Shown here: positions 34,957-43,943 of the stretch, piece after piece
Layout of the letters: each line of letters begins with the position of its first letter
Position numbering within the stretch: the first letter of the stretch is position 1
NCBI RefSeq assembly: GCF_001724815.1
Contig: NZ_MEDO01000002.1
Span: 1 to 64,000 of the forward strand
Origin: Arenimonas sp. SCN 70-307
Lineage (GTDB): Bacteria; Pseudomonadota; Gammaproteobacteria; Xanthomonadales; Xanthomonadaceae
Direction: 5' to 3'
Length of the DNA stretch: 64,000 bases
Notes under the pieces: generated by a model
Told to the model about the DNA's origin: nothing
The model's input: the letters and a program-made list of their open reading frames with translations, nothing else
Databases searched by the model: none
Made by a program: the position numbers and the translations under genes

Positions 34957-35033
34957 AAACCCGCTACAATCCGCGATTCCCCGGGCGGCGTTGCCATCCG
35001 GTTCACCGTCCAAGAACTGCAGAGCAAACCGAC

Positions 35034-35288
35034 ATGGTCAAGATCCGTCTGACCCGCGGCGGCGCCAAGAAGCGCCCCTTCTACCACATCATCGTCACCG
35101 ACCAGCGCAACAAGCGCGACGGCCGTTCGATCGAGCGCCTGGGTTATTACAACCCGGTTGCCCAGGGCAACGAGAAGCGTGTCGAGCTCGACACCGAGCG
35201 CGTCAAGCACTGGGTTTCGCACGGCGCCCAGCTGACCGAGAAGGTCAGCGCGCTGGTCAAGGAAGTCTCGGCCAAGGCTTCGGCCTGA
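35034..35288 (+). CDS. rpsP: 30S ribosomal protein S16
   Basis: An 84-residue S16 ([23 protein letters not shown]...GYYNP). First gene of the conserved rpsP-rimM-trmD-rplS set. A TACAAT hexamer (34965-34970) within the 77-bp ffh-rpsP gap could be the -10. rimM follows 34 nt later. Confidence 0.98.
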   Translation: MVKIRLTRGGAKKRPFYHIIVTDQRNKRDGRSIERLGYYNPVAQGNEKRVELDTERVKHWVSHGAQLTEKVSALVKEVSAKASA

Positions 35289-35322
35289 GGTCCCGGCCTC
35301 GCCCCGCGCGAGGCCTGCTGGC

Positions 35323-35829
35323 ATGACTACCGGGCGCCGCATCCTGCTGGGCAGGGTCGCCGGCGCCTTCGGCGTCAAGGGCGAACTCAAGCTCCTGTCC
35401 TGGACGGAGCCCCGCGATGCCCTGTTCCGCTACCAACCCTGGATCCTCCGCTCGGGCAACGCCGAGCGCGAGGTCGTGGGCGTGCGCGGCCGCGACACCG
35501 GCAAGGCGGTCATCGCCAGCTTCCCGGGCGTTGAAACCCGCGACCAGGCCGAGGCCCTGCACGGCACCGAGATCTGGGTGCCGCGCGACCGCCTGCCGCC
35601 GCCGGCGCCCGGTGAGTATTACTGGGTGGATCTCGAAGGCCTGAAGGTCGAGACCACCGAGGGCGTCGCCCTGGGCACCGTCTCGCACCTGTTCGAGACC
35701 GGCGCCAACGACGTGATGGTGGTGTCCGGCGAGCGCGAGCGGCTGGTGCCCTTCATCACCGGCCAGTACATCGTTTCCGTCGATTTCGAGGCCGGCAAGG
35801 TCGTGGTCGACTGGGACCCGGACTTCTGA
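35323..35829 (+). CDS. rimM: Ribosome maturation factor RimM
   Basis: 16S processing factor of 168 residues that binds S19 and helps assemble the 30S head. N-terminal RimM domain ([17 protein letters not shown]) and C-terminal PRC-barrel ([53 protein letters not shown]). Second gene of the ribosomal operon, with trmD 14 nt downstream. Confidence 0.97.
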   Translation: MTTGRRILLGRVAGAFGVKGELKLLSWTEPRDALFRYQPWILRSGNAEREVVGVRGRDTGKAVIASFPGVETRDQAEALHGTEIWVPRDRLPPPAPGEYYWVDLEGLKVETTEGVALGTVSHLFETGANDVMVVSGERERLVPFITGQYIVSVDFEAGKVVVDWDPDF

Positions 35830-35843
35830 GCCGCGGGCGCGCC

Positions 35844-36602
35844 ATGCGCATCGACGTCGTCACCCTGTTCCCCGACTTCATCCAGGCCAGCGCCGCGCTG
35901 GGCGTGGTCGGCCGCGCGCAGGAGCGCGGCCTGCTGGCCGTGCAGGCCTGGAATCCGCGCGACTACGCCACCGACAACTACCGCCGCGTGGACCAGCGCC
36001 CCTTCGGCGGCGGCCCCGGCATGCTCATGCTGGCCGAGCCCCTGGGCGCCTGCCTGGCGGCCGCGAAGGCGGCCGACCCGGCCCCGGCGCGGGTCATCTA
36101 CCTCAGCCCCCAGGGCCCGCGCCTGACCCAGGCGAAGGTGCGCGAGCTGGCGGCGCTGCCCCGGCTGGTGCTGCTCTGCGGCCGCTACGAGGGCCTGGAC
36201 GAGCGCTTCATCGGGCGCGAGGTGGACGAGGAGCTGTCGATCGGCGACTACGTGCTCTCGGGCGGCGAGCTGGCCGCGGCCGTGCTCGTGGACGCGGTCG
36301 GCCGGCTCCAGGAGGGGGCGCTCAACCACGCCGATTCCGCCACCCAGGACAGCTTCGAGGACGGCCTGCTCGACTGCCCGCACTACACCCGCTCCGAGGC
36401 CACGGGCACCGAGGGGGTGCCGGCCGTGCTGCTTTCGGGCGACCACGCCGCCATCGCCCGCTGGCGCCGGCAGCAGAGCCTGGGCCGCACCTGGCTGCGC
36501 CGCCCGGACCTGCTGGCCCGGGCCCGCCTGGACAAGGCCGACCGGGCCCTGCTGGCCGGGTTCATCGAGCAGTGGCTGCGCGAGCACCCGCCGGGCGGCT
36601 AA
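35844..36602 (+). CDS. trmD: tRNA (guanine37-N1)-methyltransferase
   Basis: SPOUT-class enzyme, 252 residues, methylating G37 next to the anticodon to prevent +1 frameshifting. Trefoil-knot SAM site: [25 protein letters not shown] and [14 protein letters not shown]. Catalytic Asp region [23 protein letters not shown]. Third gene of rpsP-rimM-trmD-rplS. Confidence 0.98.
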   Translation: MRIDVVTLFPDFIQASAALGVVGRAQERGLLAVQAWNPRDYATDNYRRVDQRPFGGGPGMLMLAEPLGACLAAAKAADPAPARVIYLSPQGPRLTQAKVRELAALPRLVLLCGRYEGLDERFIGREVDEELSIGDYVLSGGELAAAVLVDAVGRLQEGALNHADSATQDSFEDGLLDCPHYTRSEATGTEGVPAVLLSGDHAAIARWRRQQSLGRTWLRRPDLLARARLDKADRALLAGFIEQWLREHPPGG

Positions 36603-36607
36603 CCACT

Positions 36608-36636
36608 TTGCCTTCAAGGGCTTGGGCCGCTATACT
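36608..36636 (+). promoter_or_regulatory. Internal sigma-70 promoter of rplS
   Basis: TTGCCT (36608-36613), 17-nt spacer, TATACT (36631-36636), located in the trmD-rplS gap. It gives L19 its own transcript with a leader of about 72 nt. Confidence 0.75.
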
Positions 36637-36671
36637 AGGCGGCTCCACGATCAGCCAAGCACGGGCTCCGG

Positions 36672-36706
36672 GCCTCTGGCACGCACTTAAAACAACCATC
36701 AGAGGC
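36672..36706 (+). promoter_or_regulatory. Leader hairpin able to mask the rplS ribosome binding site
   Basis: GCCTCTG (36672-36678) is perfectly complementary to CAGAGGC (36700-36706). The right arm contains the SD-like AGAGG of rplS, so folding would sequester it. A candidate translational autoregulation element for L19; not matched to a known leader family. Confidence 0.4.
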
Positions 36707-36715
36707 GTAAGCATC

Positions 36716-37084
36716 ATGAGCATCAACAAGCTGCTGCAGCAGTTCGAAGCCGAGCAGACCAGCCGCGTGCTGCCGTCCTTCTCGCAGGGCGACACCATCG
36801 TCGTCAACGTGAAGGTCAAGGAAGGCAACCGCGAGCGCGTGCAGGCCTACGAGGGCGTGGTCATCGCCATCAAGAACGCCGGCCTGAACTCGGCCTTCAC
36901 CGTGCGCAAGATCTCGCACGGCTTCGGCGTCGAGCGCGTGTTCCAGACCCACAGCCCGATCATCGACTCCGTCGTCGTGAAGCGTCGCGGCAAGGTGCGC
37001 CAGAGCAAGCTGTACTACCTGCGCAACCTCGAGGGCAAGAAGGCCCGCATCAAGGAAGACCTGGCGGCCCGTTCGGCCGACTGA
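36716..37084 (+). CDS. rplS: 50S ribosomal protein L19
   Basis: A 122-residue L19 ([48 protein letters not shown]). ATG at 36716 with AGAGG about 10 nt upstream. It can be made from the operon and from its own promoter at 36608-36636. Followed by a hairpin terminator at 37107-37132. Confidence 0.97.
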   Translation: MSINKLLQQFEAEQTSRVLPSFSQGDTIVVNVKVKEGNRERVQAYEGVVIAIKNAGLNSAFTVRKISHGFGVERVFQTHSPIIDSVVVKRRGKVRQSKLYYLRNLEGKKARIKEDLAARSAD

Positions 37085-37106
37085 GCCACGTCGCCCGCTT
37101 CCAGCG

Positions 37107-37132
37107 AACGGCCGCCCCCGGGCGGCCGTTTC
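37107..37132 (+). terminator. Terminator hairpin after rplS
   Basis: AACGGCCGCCC and GGGCGGCCGTT form an 11-bp stem with a 2-nt core loop, followed by a short T-run (TTTCGCGTT). Strong stem, weak U-tract. Confidence 0.65.
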
Positions 37133-37185
37133 GCGTTGTGGCCCCTGCGATTGAGCAGCGCCACGGACGGGTCGTAGCATTACGC

Positions 37186-37593
37186 ATGACCGATCAGAAC
37201 ACTTCCGCCGCCGACGTCCGCCTCGACGTCTGGCTCTGGGCGTCGCGCTTCTTCAAGACCCGCGCGCTGGCCAAGCAGGCCATCGCCGGCGGCAAGGTGC
37301 AGGTGGGCGGGCAGGGCGCCAAGCCCTCGCGTTCGGTGCGCGTGGGCGACGTGCTGGGCATCCGCCGCGGCGAAGAACAGTTCGAGGTGACGGTGCGGGG
37401 CCTGAGCGAAACGCGCGGACCCGCGCCGGTGGCCCGCACGCTCTACGAAGAATCCGAAGCCTCGCGCGCCGCGCGCGAGCAGGCGGCCGCCGAACGCCGT
37501 GCCGCGGCCACCGGCTACCGCCCGCCGCTGACCAAGCCCGACAAGCGCGCCCGCCGCCTGATCCAGGCCCTGGGCGACCTCGACGCGCTCTGA
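37186..37593 (+). CDS. hslR: Heat shock protein 15 homologue (S4-domain RNA-binding protein)
   Basis: A 135-residue protein with an S4 RNA-binding domain at residues about 10-70 (VRLDVWLWASRFFKTRALAKQAIAGGKVQVGG) and a basic C-terminus (LTKPDKRARRLIQALGD), as in Hsp15, which rescues stalled 50S-nascent chain complexes. ATG at 37186 is preceded by TAGCAT with a 5-nt gap and no SD, so the message may be leaderless. A longer in-frame start at 37138 has no support. Confidence 0.9.
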   Translation: MTDQNTSAADVRLDVWLWASRFFKTRALAKQAIAGGKVQVGGQGAKPSRSVRVGDVLGIRRGEEQFEVTVRGLSETRGPAPVARTLYEESEASRAAREQAAAERRAAATGYRPPLTKPDKRARRLIQALGDLDAL

Positions 37594-37594
37594 C

Positions 37595-38071
37595 TCAGTC
37601 GTCCTCGCCGGCCGCGTACACCGGCAGTTCGGGCGCGCGCTGGAAGGCGAAGATCAGGTGGGTCTCGATGTGCGCCACTTCCTCGCGGCTGGTGAGCGCC
37701 GAGAGCGCGAAGTCGCGCAGGTGGTCGCTGTCGCGCACGCCCACGTGCACCAGGAAGTCGTCGGCGCCGGCCACGTGGTAAAGGCACAGCACCTCGGGCA
37801 GCGCCACCAGGTGCTGGTGCATGGCCTCGACCTGGGTGCGCGAGTGCCGCGCCAGGCGCACCGCCACCATCGCCTGCAGGCCGATGCCGACCGCCGCCGG
37901 GGCGATCTCGGCGTGGTAGCCCAGCAGCACGCCGGCCTCGCGCAGCCGCCGCACCCGCTCCAGGGCCGTGGACGGCGCCACGCCCACGCGCTCGGCCAGG
38001 TCCTTGTTGGGAATCCGCGCATTCTTCCGCAGGAGGCGCAGGATGGCGAAGTCCGTTCGGTCGAGGTGCAT
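37595..38071 (-). CDS. Lrp/AsnC family transcriptional regulator
   Basis: A 158-residue regulator: N-terminal helix-turn-helix (LDRTDFAILRLLRKNARIPNKDLAERVGVAPSTALERVRRL) and C-terminal RAM/AsnC ligand-binding domain (YHVAGADDFLVHVGVRD). Divergently transcribed from the methionine gamma-lyase-like gene, like other Lrp-type regulators of sulfur amino-acid or branched-chain catabolism. It stops 1 bp from the hslR stop. A 15-bp palindrome upstream is its likely operator. Confidence 0.93.
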   Translation of the reverse strand: MHLDRTDFAILRLLRKNARIPNKDLAERVGVAPSTALERVRRLREAGVLLGYHAEIAPAAVGIGLQAMVAVRLARHSRTQVEAMHQHLVALPEVLCLYHVAGADDFLVHVGVRDSDHLRDFALSALTSREEVAHIETHLIFAFQRAPELPVYAAGEDD

Positions 38072-38097
38072 GGCTGGCCCCCTTCGGAGAAATAGTG

Positions 38098-38112
38098 TTC
38101 GGCCCGGCCGAA
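38098..38112. promoter_or_regulatory. Palindrome in the lrp/methionine gamma-lyase intergenic region
   Basis: TTCGGCC-C-GGCCGAA is a perfect 15-bp palindrome in the 92-bp divergent gap. It lies directly upstream of CACTAT (minus strand, complement of 38092-38097), a candidate -10 of the lrp gene, and about 20 bp from GATAGT (38131-38136), a candidate -10 of the lyase gene. A probable site for the Lrp-family protein. Confidence 0.5.
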
Positions 38113-38163
38113 TCGTAGCCCAGGCCGGGCGATAGTGCGGCTTTCCAGCCCGGGGAGGCCACC

Positions 38164-39348
38164 ATGAACCGCATCGACACCCTGGCCGTGCACGCCGGCC
38201 GCGAGGATTTCGCCGCCCTGGGCGTGCACGCGCCGCCGATCGACCTGTCCACCACCTACCCGGTGGCCGACCTCGGCGTGGGCACCGAGAGCTTCGACGC
38301 GCTGGTGGGCGGCGCCGCCAGCGCCGCCAACCCGATCTATGCCCGCCTGCACAACCCGACCGTGGGCCGGGTGGAGTCGGCGCTGGCCACGCTCGAAGGC
38401 ACCGAGGCCTGCGTGGCCTACGGTTCGGGCATGGCCGCGCTCACCGCCGTGCTGATGGACGCCCGCAGCCGCGGCGGCCACGTGCTGGTGGTGCGACCGC
38501 TCTACGGCACCTCCGACCACCTGCTGGCCTCGGGCCTGTGCGGCCTGGAGGCCGAGTTCGTGGACGCGGCCGAAATCGCCGCGCGCCGGCGCGCCGACAC
38601 CGCGCTGGTGATCATCGAAACGCCGGCCAACCCCACGCTCGACCTGGTCGACATCCGCGCCGTCGTGGCCGCGGCCGGCGGGGTGCCGGTGCTGGTGGAC
38701 TCGACCTTCGCCACGCCGGTGCTGCAGCGTCCGGCGGCGCTGGGCGCGGCCTACGTGATGCACAGCGCCACCAAGTTCCTCGGTGGCCACGGCGACGTGA
38801 TCGCCGGCATCGTCTGCTGCAGCGAGGCGCGCGCGCGGCCGCTGCGCACGGTGCGCGCGGCCACCGGCGCGCTGCTGCACCCGCTGGGCGCCTACCTGCT
38901 GCACCGCGGCCTGCCGACCCTGGCGCTGCGCGTCGAACGCGCGCAGGCCAATGCCATCGAGCTGGCCAACCGCCTCGCCGCCCATCCCGCCGTGGCCCGC
39001 GTGCACTTCCCGGGCCTGGGCACCGTGCGCAACGCGCACCTGCTGGGCAGCCAGATGGCCGGCCCCGGCAGCCTGATGGCCATCGACCTGCGCGGCGGCT
39101 ACGCAGCCGCGGCGGCGGTGATGGCGAAGGTGAAACTGATGACGCCGGCGGTGAGCCTGGGCTCGGTGGACACCCTGATCCAGCATCCGGCCGGCCTGAC
39201 CCACCGCGTGGTGGACCCGCAGGCGCGGCTGGCCAGCGGCATCGGCCCGGGCCTGCTTCGGCTGTCGGTGGGCATCGAGGGCGTCGAGGACCTGTGGGCC
39301 GACCTGGCCCAGGCCCTCGAGGGCGTCGCGCTCAGCGCCGCGGCCTGA
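38164..39348 (+). CDS. Cys/Met metabolism PLP-dependent enzyme, methionine gamma-lyase-like
   Basis: A 394-residue fold-type I enzyme of the CGS/MGL family. PLP Lys is in HSATKFLGGHGDVIAG (about residue 204). Also seen are YARLHNPTVGRVESALATLEGTE, YGSGMAA, RPLYGTSDHLL (Tyr stacking on PLP), ETPANPTLDLVDI and SLGSVDTLIQHPAGLTH. Methionine gamma-lyase fits best from the divergent Lrp regulator; cystathionine gamma-synthase or -lyase remain possible because substrate residues cannot be settled by eye. SD GGGAGG precedes the ATG. Confidence 0.88.
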   Translation: MNRIDTLAVHAGREDFAALGVHAPPIDLSTTYPVADLGVGTESFDALVGGAASAANPIYARLHNPTVGRVESALATLEGTEACVAYGSGMAALTAVLMDARSRGGHVLVVRPLYGTSDHLLASGLCGLEAEFVDAAEIAARRRADTALVIIETPANPTLDLVDIRAVVAAAGGVPVLVDSTFATPVLQRPAALGAAYVMHSATKFLGGHGDVIAGIVCCSEARARPLRTVRAATGALLHPLGAYLLHRGLPTLALRVERAQANAIELANRLAAHPAVARVHFPGLGTVRNAHLLGSQMAGPGSLMAIDLRGGYAAAAAVMAKVKLMTPAVSLGSVDTLIQHPAGLTHRVVDPQARLASGIGPGLLRLSVGIEGVEDLWADLAQALEGVALSAAA

Positions 39349-39366
39349 GCCGGCGGCGCATCGCGC

Positions 39367-40674
39367 TCAGGGGCGGAAGACCTCGCCGCCCTTGACCACG
39401 ACGTCGACGCGCTTGAGCACGGTGACGTCCTCGAGCGGGTTGCCGCGCACGGCGATCAGGTCGGCATGCTTGCCGGCCTCGAGGCTGCCCACCTGGTCGC
39501 CCAGGCCCAGCAGGTCGGCGGCGTTGCGGGTGGCGGCGACGATGGCCTGCGCCGGCGACATGCCGTGCGCCACCATCAGTTCGAATTCGTCGGCGTTGCG
39601 GCCGTGCAGGCTGACGCCGGCGTCGGTGCCGAAGGCGATCTTCACGCCGGCCGGCACGGCCTGCTCGAGCGCCTTGCCGGTGATGTCGATGCGCCAGAGG
39701 ATCTTTTCGAGCACCTCGCCCTGGTAGGCCTGCGGATTGGCGGCCAGGCGCTCGCGGTAGCCGTTCACCGTCGACAGCGTGGGCACGTAGTAGGCGCCCG
39801 AGCGGCGGAACAGCTCCAGGCCCTCGCGGTCGAGCAGGGTGCCGTGTTCGATCGAATCCACGCCCAGGCGCAGCGCCAGGTTGATGCCGTCGGCGCCGTG
39901 CGCGTGCACCGCCACCTTCTTGCCGTACATGCGCGAGGTCTCGACCACGGCGCGAGCCTCGTCCTCGAACATCTGCGCGCCCAGGCCGGCGCCGATGCGG
40001 CTGTTCACTCCCCCGGTGATCAGCAGCTTGATCACGTCGGCGCCCTGGGCCACCTGCGAGCGCACGGCGCGGCGGCAGGCATCGACGCCGTCGCAGACGT
40101 TGTTGCCCGAATCGAGCGACTCGTGCAGGTCGCTGCGGAAGCCCAGGCGCGGGTCGCCGTGGCCGGCGGTGGCCGAGATCGAGGTGTTGGCGGTGAGGAT
40201 GCGCGGCCCGGGCAGCTTGCCGGCGTTGACCGCGTCGCGCAGCGCGCGGATCTCGCCGTCGCCGTCGCCGAGGTTGCGCACGGTGGTGAAGCCGGCCAGC
40301 AGGGTCTTGCGGGCGTTGTTGGCGGCCTCGAGCGCGTTGTCGGCCGGGCTGCGCTGCACCTGCGCCAGCTGGCCGGCCAGGCCGCCGAGGTCGTTGGTCA
40401 GGTGCACGTGGCTGTCGATCAGGCCCGGGAGCACGAAGTGCTGGCGCAGGTCGAGCACCTCGGTGCCGGCCGGCGCGCCGAAGGCCTCGGGTCCGACGTG
40501 GCCATCGCGCACCTCCTGCACCTTGCCGTCGCGTAGCAGCAGCGTGGCCGCGCCGCGCGGCGCCTGGCCGGGGCGGTCGAGCAGCTGGCCGGCCTGCACC
40601 ACCAGCACGCCAGCCTGGGCGTCGAGGGCGGCGGCCAGCAGCGGCAGGGCGAGGATCAGGCGGCGCAGGGACAT
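39367..40674 (-). CDS. Exported amidohydrolase (imidazolonepropionase/prolidase-like)
   Basis: A 435-residue metal-dependent hydrolase with signal peptide (LILALPLLAAALDAQA). Metal ligands of the amidohydrolase barrel are HVH in GLIDSHVHL (about 87-89), the carboxylated Lys in VIKLLITGG, His in VAVHAHG, His in SIEHGT and Asp in AFGTDAGVSLHG. The composite sheet reforms at the C-terminus (GKHADLIAVRGNPLEDVTVL). Related exported enzymes cleave Xaa-Pro or Xaa-Arg dipeptides; the substrate here is not determined. Confidence 0.9.
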   Translation of the reverse strand: MSLRRLILALPLLAAALDAQAGVLVVQAGQLLDRPGQAPRGAATLLLRDGKVQEVRDGHVGPEAFGAPAGTEVLDLRQHFVLPGLIDSHVHLTNDLGGLAGQLAQVQRSPADNALEAANNARKTLLAGFTTVRNLGDGDGEIRALRDAVNAGKLPGPRILTANTSISATAGHGDPRLGFRSDLHESLDSGNNVCDGVDACRRAVRSQVAQGADVIKLLITGGVNSRIGAGLGAQMFEDEARAVVETSRMYGKKVAVHAHGADGINLALRLGVDSIEHGTLLDREGLELFRRSGAYYVPTLSTVNGYRERLAANPQAYQGEVLEKILWRIDITGKALEQAVPAGVKIAFGTDAGVSLHGRNADEFELMVAHGMSPAQAIVAATRNAADLLGLGDQVGSLEAGKHADLIAVRGNPLEDVTVLKRVDVVVKGGEVFRP

Positions 40675-40754
40675 GCGGTGACTCCGTGGACGGTCGGTGA
40701 TAGGGGCAAAACTAGCAGAACCGCGGCGCGCGCCGGTGAGGGCGGCGTCGCGGT

Positions 40755-43331
40755 TCAGCGCAGCTGCTTGAGGCGGTACAGCGCTTCCAGCGCCTGCCGG
40801 GGCGTGAGCTCGTCGGGCGCCAGCGCATCGAGCGCCTCGAGCGCGGCCGAGGGCGCCGGCGCGAACAGGCTGGGCTGCTGCGGCTGCTCGAGCGCGGCCG
40901 GGCTCATGCGCGCCACCGCCTGCGGCGCGCCGCGCTGCTCGAGTTCGGCCAGCGTGCGCCTCGCCTGGTCCACGACGATTCGCGGCAGGCCGGCCAGCGC
41001 CGCCACCTGCAGGCCGAAGCTGCGGTTGGCCGGGCCGTCCTTGACCGCGTGCATGAACACCAGCTTCTCGCCGTGTTCGATCGCGTCCAGGTGCACGTTG
41101 GCGATGCCGCTGCCGGGCTCGGCCAGCGCGGTGAGCTCGAAGTAGTGCGTGGCGAACAGCGTGTAGGCGCGGTTTTGCCCGGCCAGGTGGCGCGCGCAGG
41201 CCTCGGCCAGGGCCAGGCCGTCGTAGGTGGAGGTGCCGCGACCGATCTCGTCCATCAGCACCAGCGAGTTCGCCGTGGCGTGGTGGAGGATGTAGCTGGT
41301 CTCGGCCATTTCCACCATGAAGGTGGATTGGCCGCGCGCCAGGTCGTCGCCGGCACCGATGCGGGTGAGCACGCGGTCGATGGGGCCGATCACCGCGCGC
41401 GCCGCCGGCACGAAGCTGCCGATGTGGGCCAGGATCACGATCAGCGCGTTCTGGCGCATGTAGGTGCTCTTGCCGCCCATGTTCGGGCCGGTGATCACCA
41501 GCATGCGGCGGTCCTCGCCCAGCACGAGGTCGTTGGGCTCGAAGGGTTCGTCGCGCACCGCTTCCACCACCGGGTGGCGGCCGCGCTCGATGTGCAGGCC
41601 CGGCGCGTCGGCCAGTTCCGGGCGCGACCAGTCCAGGGCCTGGGCGCGCTCGGCGAAGGCGGCCAGCACGTCGAGCTCGCTCAGCGCCGCGGCGCAGCGC
41701 TTGAGCGGCTCGAGCCGCTGGTTGAGCGAATCAAGCAGCTCTTCGTACAGCGCCTTCTCGCGGGCGAGCGAACGCTCGCGCGCACTGAGCACCTTGTCCT
41801 CGAAGGCCTTGAGCTCCTCGGTGATGTAGCGCTCGGCGCCGGTCAGCGTCTGCCGGCGCGTGTAGTGCGTCGGCGCGCGCTCGGACTGGCCCTTGCTGAT
41901 CTCGATGAAGTAGCCGTGCACCCGGTTGTAGCCGACCTTGAGCGTGGCGATGCCGGTGGCGGCGCGCTCGCGGGCCTCGAGGTCGACCAGGAACTGGTCG
42001 GCGTTGGTCGAGAGCGTGCGCAGCTCGTCGAGCTCGGCGTCGAAGCCCTCGGCGATGACGCCGCCGTCGCGCATCAGCACCGGCGGCTGCGGCACCACGG
42101 CGCGCGCCAGCAGGGTGGCGGCTTCGCCGTGTTCGCCGAGCTCGGCGGCCAGCGCGGCCAGGCGCGGCGAATCCAGCGGCGCCAGCAGGGCGCGCAGCGA
42201 AGGCAGCATCGCCAGGCCGTCGCGCAGCGTGCTCAGGTCGCGCGGCCGCGCCGAGCGCAGGGCCACGCGCGAGAGGATGCGCTCGAGGTCGCCGAGGCCG
42301 CGGAAGGCCTCGCGCAGCGCCTCGTGCGCGCCCGATTCGATGAAGGTGGCCACGGCGTGGTGGCGCTGGCCGAGCACGGCGCGGTCGCGCAGCGGGCGGT
42401 TGAGCCAGCGGCGCAGCAGGCGGCCGCCCATCGGGCTGACGCTGGAATCAAGCACGCCCAGCAGGGTGTGCTCGGTGCGGCCGTCGGTGCGGCTGTCGAG
42501 TTCGAGGTGGCGGCGGGTGGCGGCGTTGAGCGCGATGCCGTCGCCGGCCGATTCGAAGGCAATCGCGCTCAGGTGCGGCAGCTGCTGTTTCTGCGTCTCC
42601 TCGACGTAGGCCAGCAGGGCGCCGGCGGCGGCGGTGGGCAGCGGTTTGTCCTCGAGCCCGAAGGCGCTCAGGTCATGCAGCTTGAAGAAGCGCAGCAGCT
42701 GGCGCCGGCAGGCCTCGGCCTCGAAGCCCCAGGGCGGGCGGCGGCGCATGCCGGGCTGGTTGGCCAGGAAAACGGGCAGGCCGTCTTCGTCGGGCAGCAG
42801 CAGTTCGGCCGGCTCGAGCCGCGCCAGTTCGGCGGCGAGCTGGTCTTCGTCGGCGACCTCGGAGACCAGGAAACGGCCGCCGGCGAGGTCGGCCCAGGCC
42901 AGGCCGTAGCCCGTGCGGCCGCGGGCGACGGCCATCAGCAGGGTGTCGCGGCGCTCCTGCAGCAGGGCTTCGTCGGTGACGGTGCCGGGCGTGACGATGC
43001 GCACCACCTTGCGCTCGACCAGGCCCTTGGCCAGGGCGGGGTCGCCGATCTGCTCGCAGATGGCCACCGATTCGCCCAGCGCCACCAGCCGGGCCAGGTA
43101 GCCCTCCATCGCGTGCACGGGCACGCCGGCCATCGGAATCGGCTGGCCGGCCGAGGCGCCGCGCTGGGTCAAGGTGATGTCGAGCAGGCGCGCGGCCTTG
43201 CGCGCGTCGTCGTAGAACAGCTCGTAGAAATCGCCCATCCGGAAGAACAGCAGGATGTCCGGGTGCTCCGCCTTGGCGGCGAAGAACTGCTTCATCAGCG
43301 GGGTGTGCTGCGGGGCGTCCGTGGCGGGCAT
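40755..43331 (-). CDS. mutS: DNA mismatch repair protein MutS
   Basis: Mismatch-recognition ATPase, 858 residues. The mismatch-binding Phe-x-Glu is in MGDFYELF (about residues 33-40), Walker A is [15 protein letters not shown] (about 620), Walker B is [16 protein letters not shown], and the C-terminal segment ends [16 protein letters not shown], the dimer/tetramer helix. Start [20 protein letters not shown]. Divergent from cinA by only 41 bp with overlapping -10 sequences. Confidence 0.98.
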   Translation of the reverse strand: MPATDAPQHTPLMKQFFAAKAEHPDILLFFRMGDFYELFYDDARKAARLLDITLTQRGASAGQPIPMAGVPVHAMEGYLARLVALGESVAICEQIGDPALAKGLVERKVVRIVTPGTVTDEALLQERRDTLLMAVARGRTGYGLAWADLAGGRFLVSEVADEDQLAAELARLEPAELLLPDEDGLPVFLANQPGMRRRPPWGFEAEACRRQLLRFFKLHDLSAFGLEDKPLPTAAAGALLAYVEETQKQQLPHLSAIAFESAGDGIALNAATRRHLELDSRTDGRTEHTLLGVLDSSVSPMGGRLLRRWLNRPLRDRAVLGQRHHAVATFIESGAHEALREAFRGLGDLERILSRVALRSARPRDLSTLRDGLAMLPSLRALLAPLDSPRLAALAAELGEHGEAATLLARAVVPQPPVLMRDGGVIAEGFDAELDELRTLSTNADQFLVDLEARERAATGIATLKVGYNRVHGYFIEISKGQSERAPTHYTRRQTLTGAERYITEELKAFEDKVLSARERSLAREKALYEELLDSLNQRLEPLKRCAAALSELDVLAAFAERAQALDWSRPELADAPGLHIERGRHPVVEAVRDEPFEPNDLVLGEDRRMLVITGPNMGGKSTYMRQNALIVILAHIGSFVPAARAVIGPIDRVLTRIGAGDDLARGQSTFMVEMAETSYILHHATANSLVLMDEIGRGTSTYDGLALAEACARHLAGQNRAYTLFATHYFELTALAEPGSGIANVHLDAIEHGEKLVFMHAVKDGPANRSFGLQVAALAGLPRIVVDQARRTLAELEQRGAPQAVARMSPAALEQPQQPSLFAPAPSAALEALDALAPDELTPRQALEALYRLKQLR

Positions 43332-43356
43332 CCGGATGGCAAGGGCAGGGGTGGCC

Positions 43357-43366
43357 CTATAGTCTA
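43357..43366. promoter_or_regulatory. Overlapping -10 elements between mutS and cinA
   Basis: CTATAGTCTA contains TATAGT and TAGTCT on the plus strand (9 and 7 nt before the cinA ATG) and TAGACT on the minus strand (complement of 43361-43366, about 30 nt before the mutS ATG). Both promoters must fit into 41 bp. Confidence 0.5.
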
Positions 43367-43372
43367 GCGGCC

Positions 43373-43882
43373 ATGGACAACCGCGCCGCGCTTCCCACCG
43401 ACGACGACCTGCACGCCCTGGCCCTGCGCGTGGGCGAGGCCCTGCAGGCCCGGCACCTGATGCTGGCCACGGCCGAGAGCTGCACGGGCGGCTGGATCGC
43501 CAAGATGATCACCGACATCCCCGGCTGCTCGGCCTGGTTCGACTGCGGCATGGCGGCCTACAGCTACGAAGCCAAGCAGGCGTTGCTGGGCGTGCGGCCC
43601 GAGACCCTGGTCGGCCACGGCGCGGTGAGCCGCGAGACGGTGACCGAGATGGTGTCGGGCGCGCTGGTCAATTCCGGCGCCTCGATCGCGGTGGCCGTCA
43701 CCGGCGTAGCCGGCCCCAGCGGCGGCACCGCCGACAAGCCGGTCGGCACGGTGTGGATCGGCTGGAAGCGCCGCGGCGGCTACCCGCGCGCCGAGGTCTT
43801 CCACTTCGACGGCGACCGCGACGCGGTGCGCCGGCAGACCGTGGCCGCGGCCCTGGAAGGCCTGCTGGCGCTGGCGGCCTGA
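43373..43882 (+). CDS. pncC: Nicotinamide-nucleotide amidase (CinA C-terminal domain, PncC/YgaD)
   Basis: A 169-residue stand-alone CinA_C domain, which deamidates NMN to nicotinate mononucleotide. Signatures: [32 protein letters not shown] (about 31-62, with the catalytic Ser/Thr cluster) and [11 protein letters not shown]. Located just before lexA-recA, as ygaD is before recA in E. coli. No SD; TAGTCT is 7 nt before the ATG. Confidence 0.94.
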   Translation: MDNRAALPTDDDLHALALRVGEALQARHLMLATAESCTGGWIAKMITDIPGCSAWFDCGMAAYSYEAKQALLGVRPETLVGHGAVSRETVTEMVSGALVNSGASIAVAVTGVAGPSGGTADKPVGTVWIGWKRRGGYPRAEVFHFDGDRDAVRRQTVAAALEGLLALAA

Positions 43883-43901
43883 GCCGGACCGCCGCCGGGG
43901 C

Positions 43902-43943
43902 TTGACAACCCGCCCGGGTTCGTTAGTAGTATTGCTACTAATG
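43902..43943 (+). promoter_or_regulatory. LexA-controlled promoter of lexA-recA-recX
   Basis: -35 TTGACA (43902-43907). The palindrome TTAGTAGTATTGCTACTAA (43923-43941) is a xanthomonad-type LexA box (TTAG-N6-TACTA class) with 7-bp perfect arms. A -10 candidate, TAGTAT (43927-43932), lies inside the box, and the last A of the box is the first base of the lexA ATG. LexA binding would cover the -10, the transcription start and the start codon. Confidence 0.85.

Noticed and set aside
43902-43940. Longer LexA starting at an in-frame TTG at 43902
   Set aside because: That TTG is the first part of the TTGACA -35 element and the extension would run through the -10 and operator. The ATG at 43941 gives the normal LexA N-terminus.
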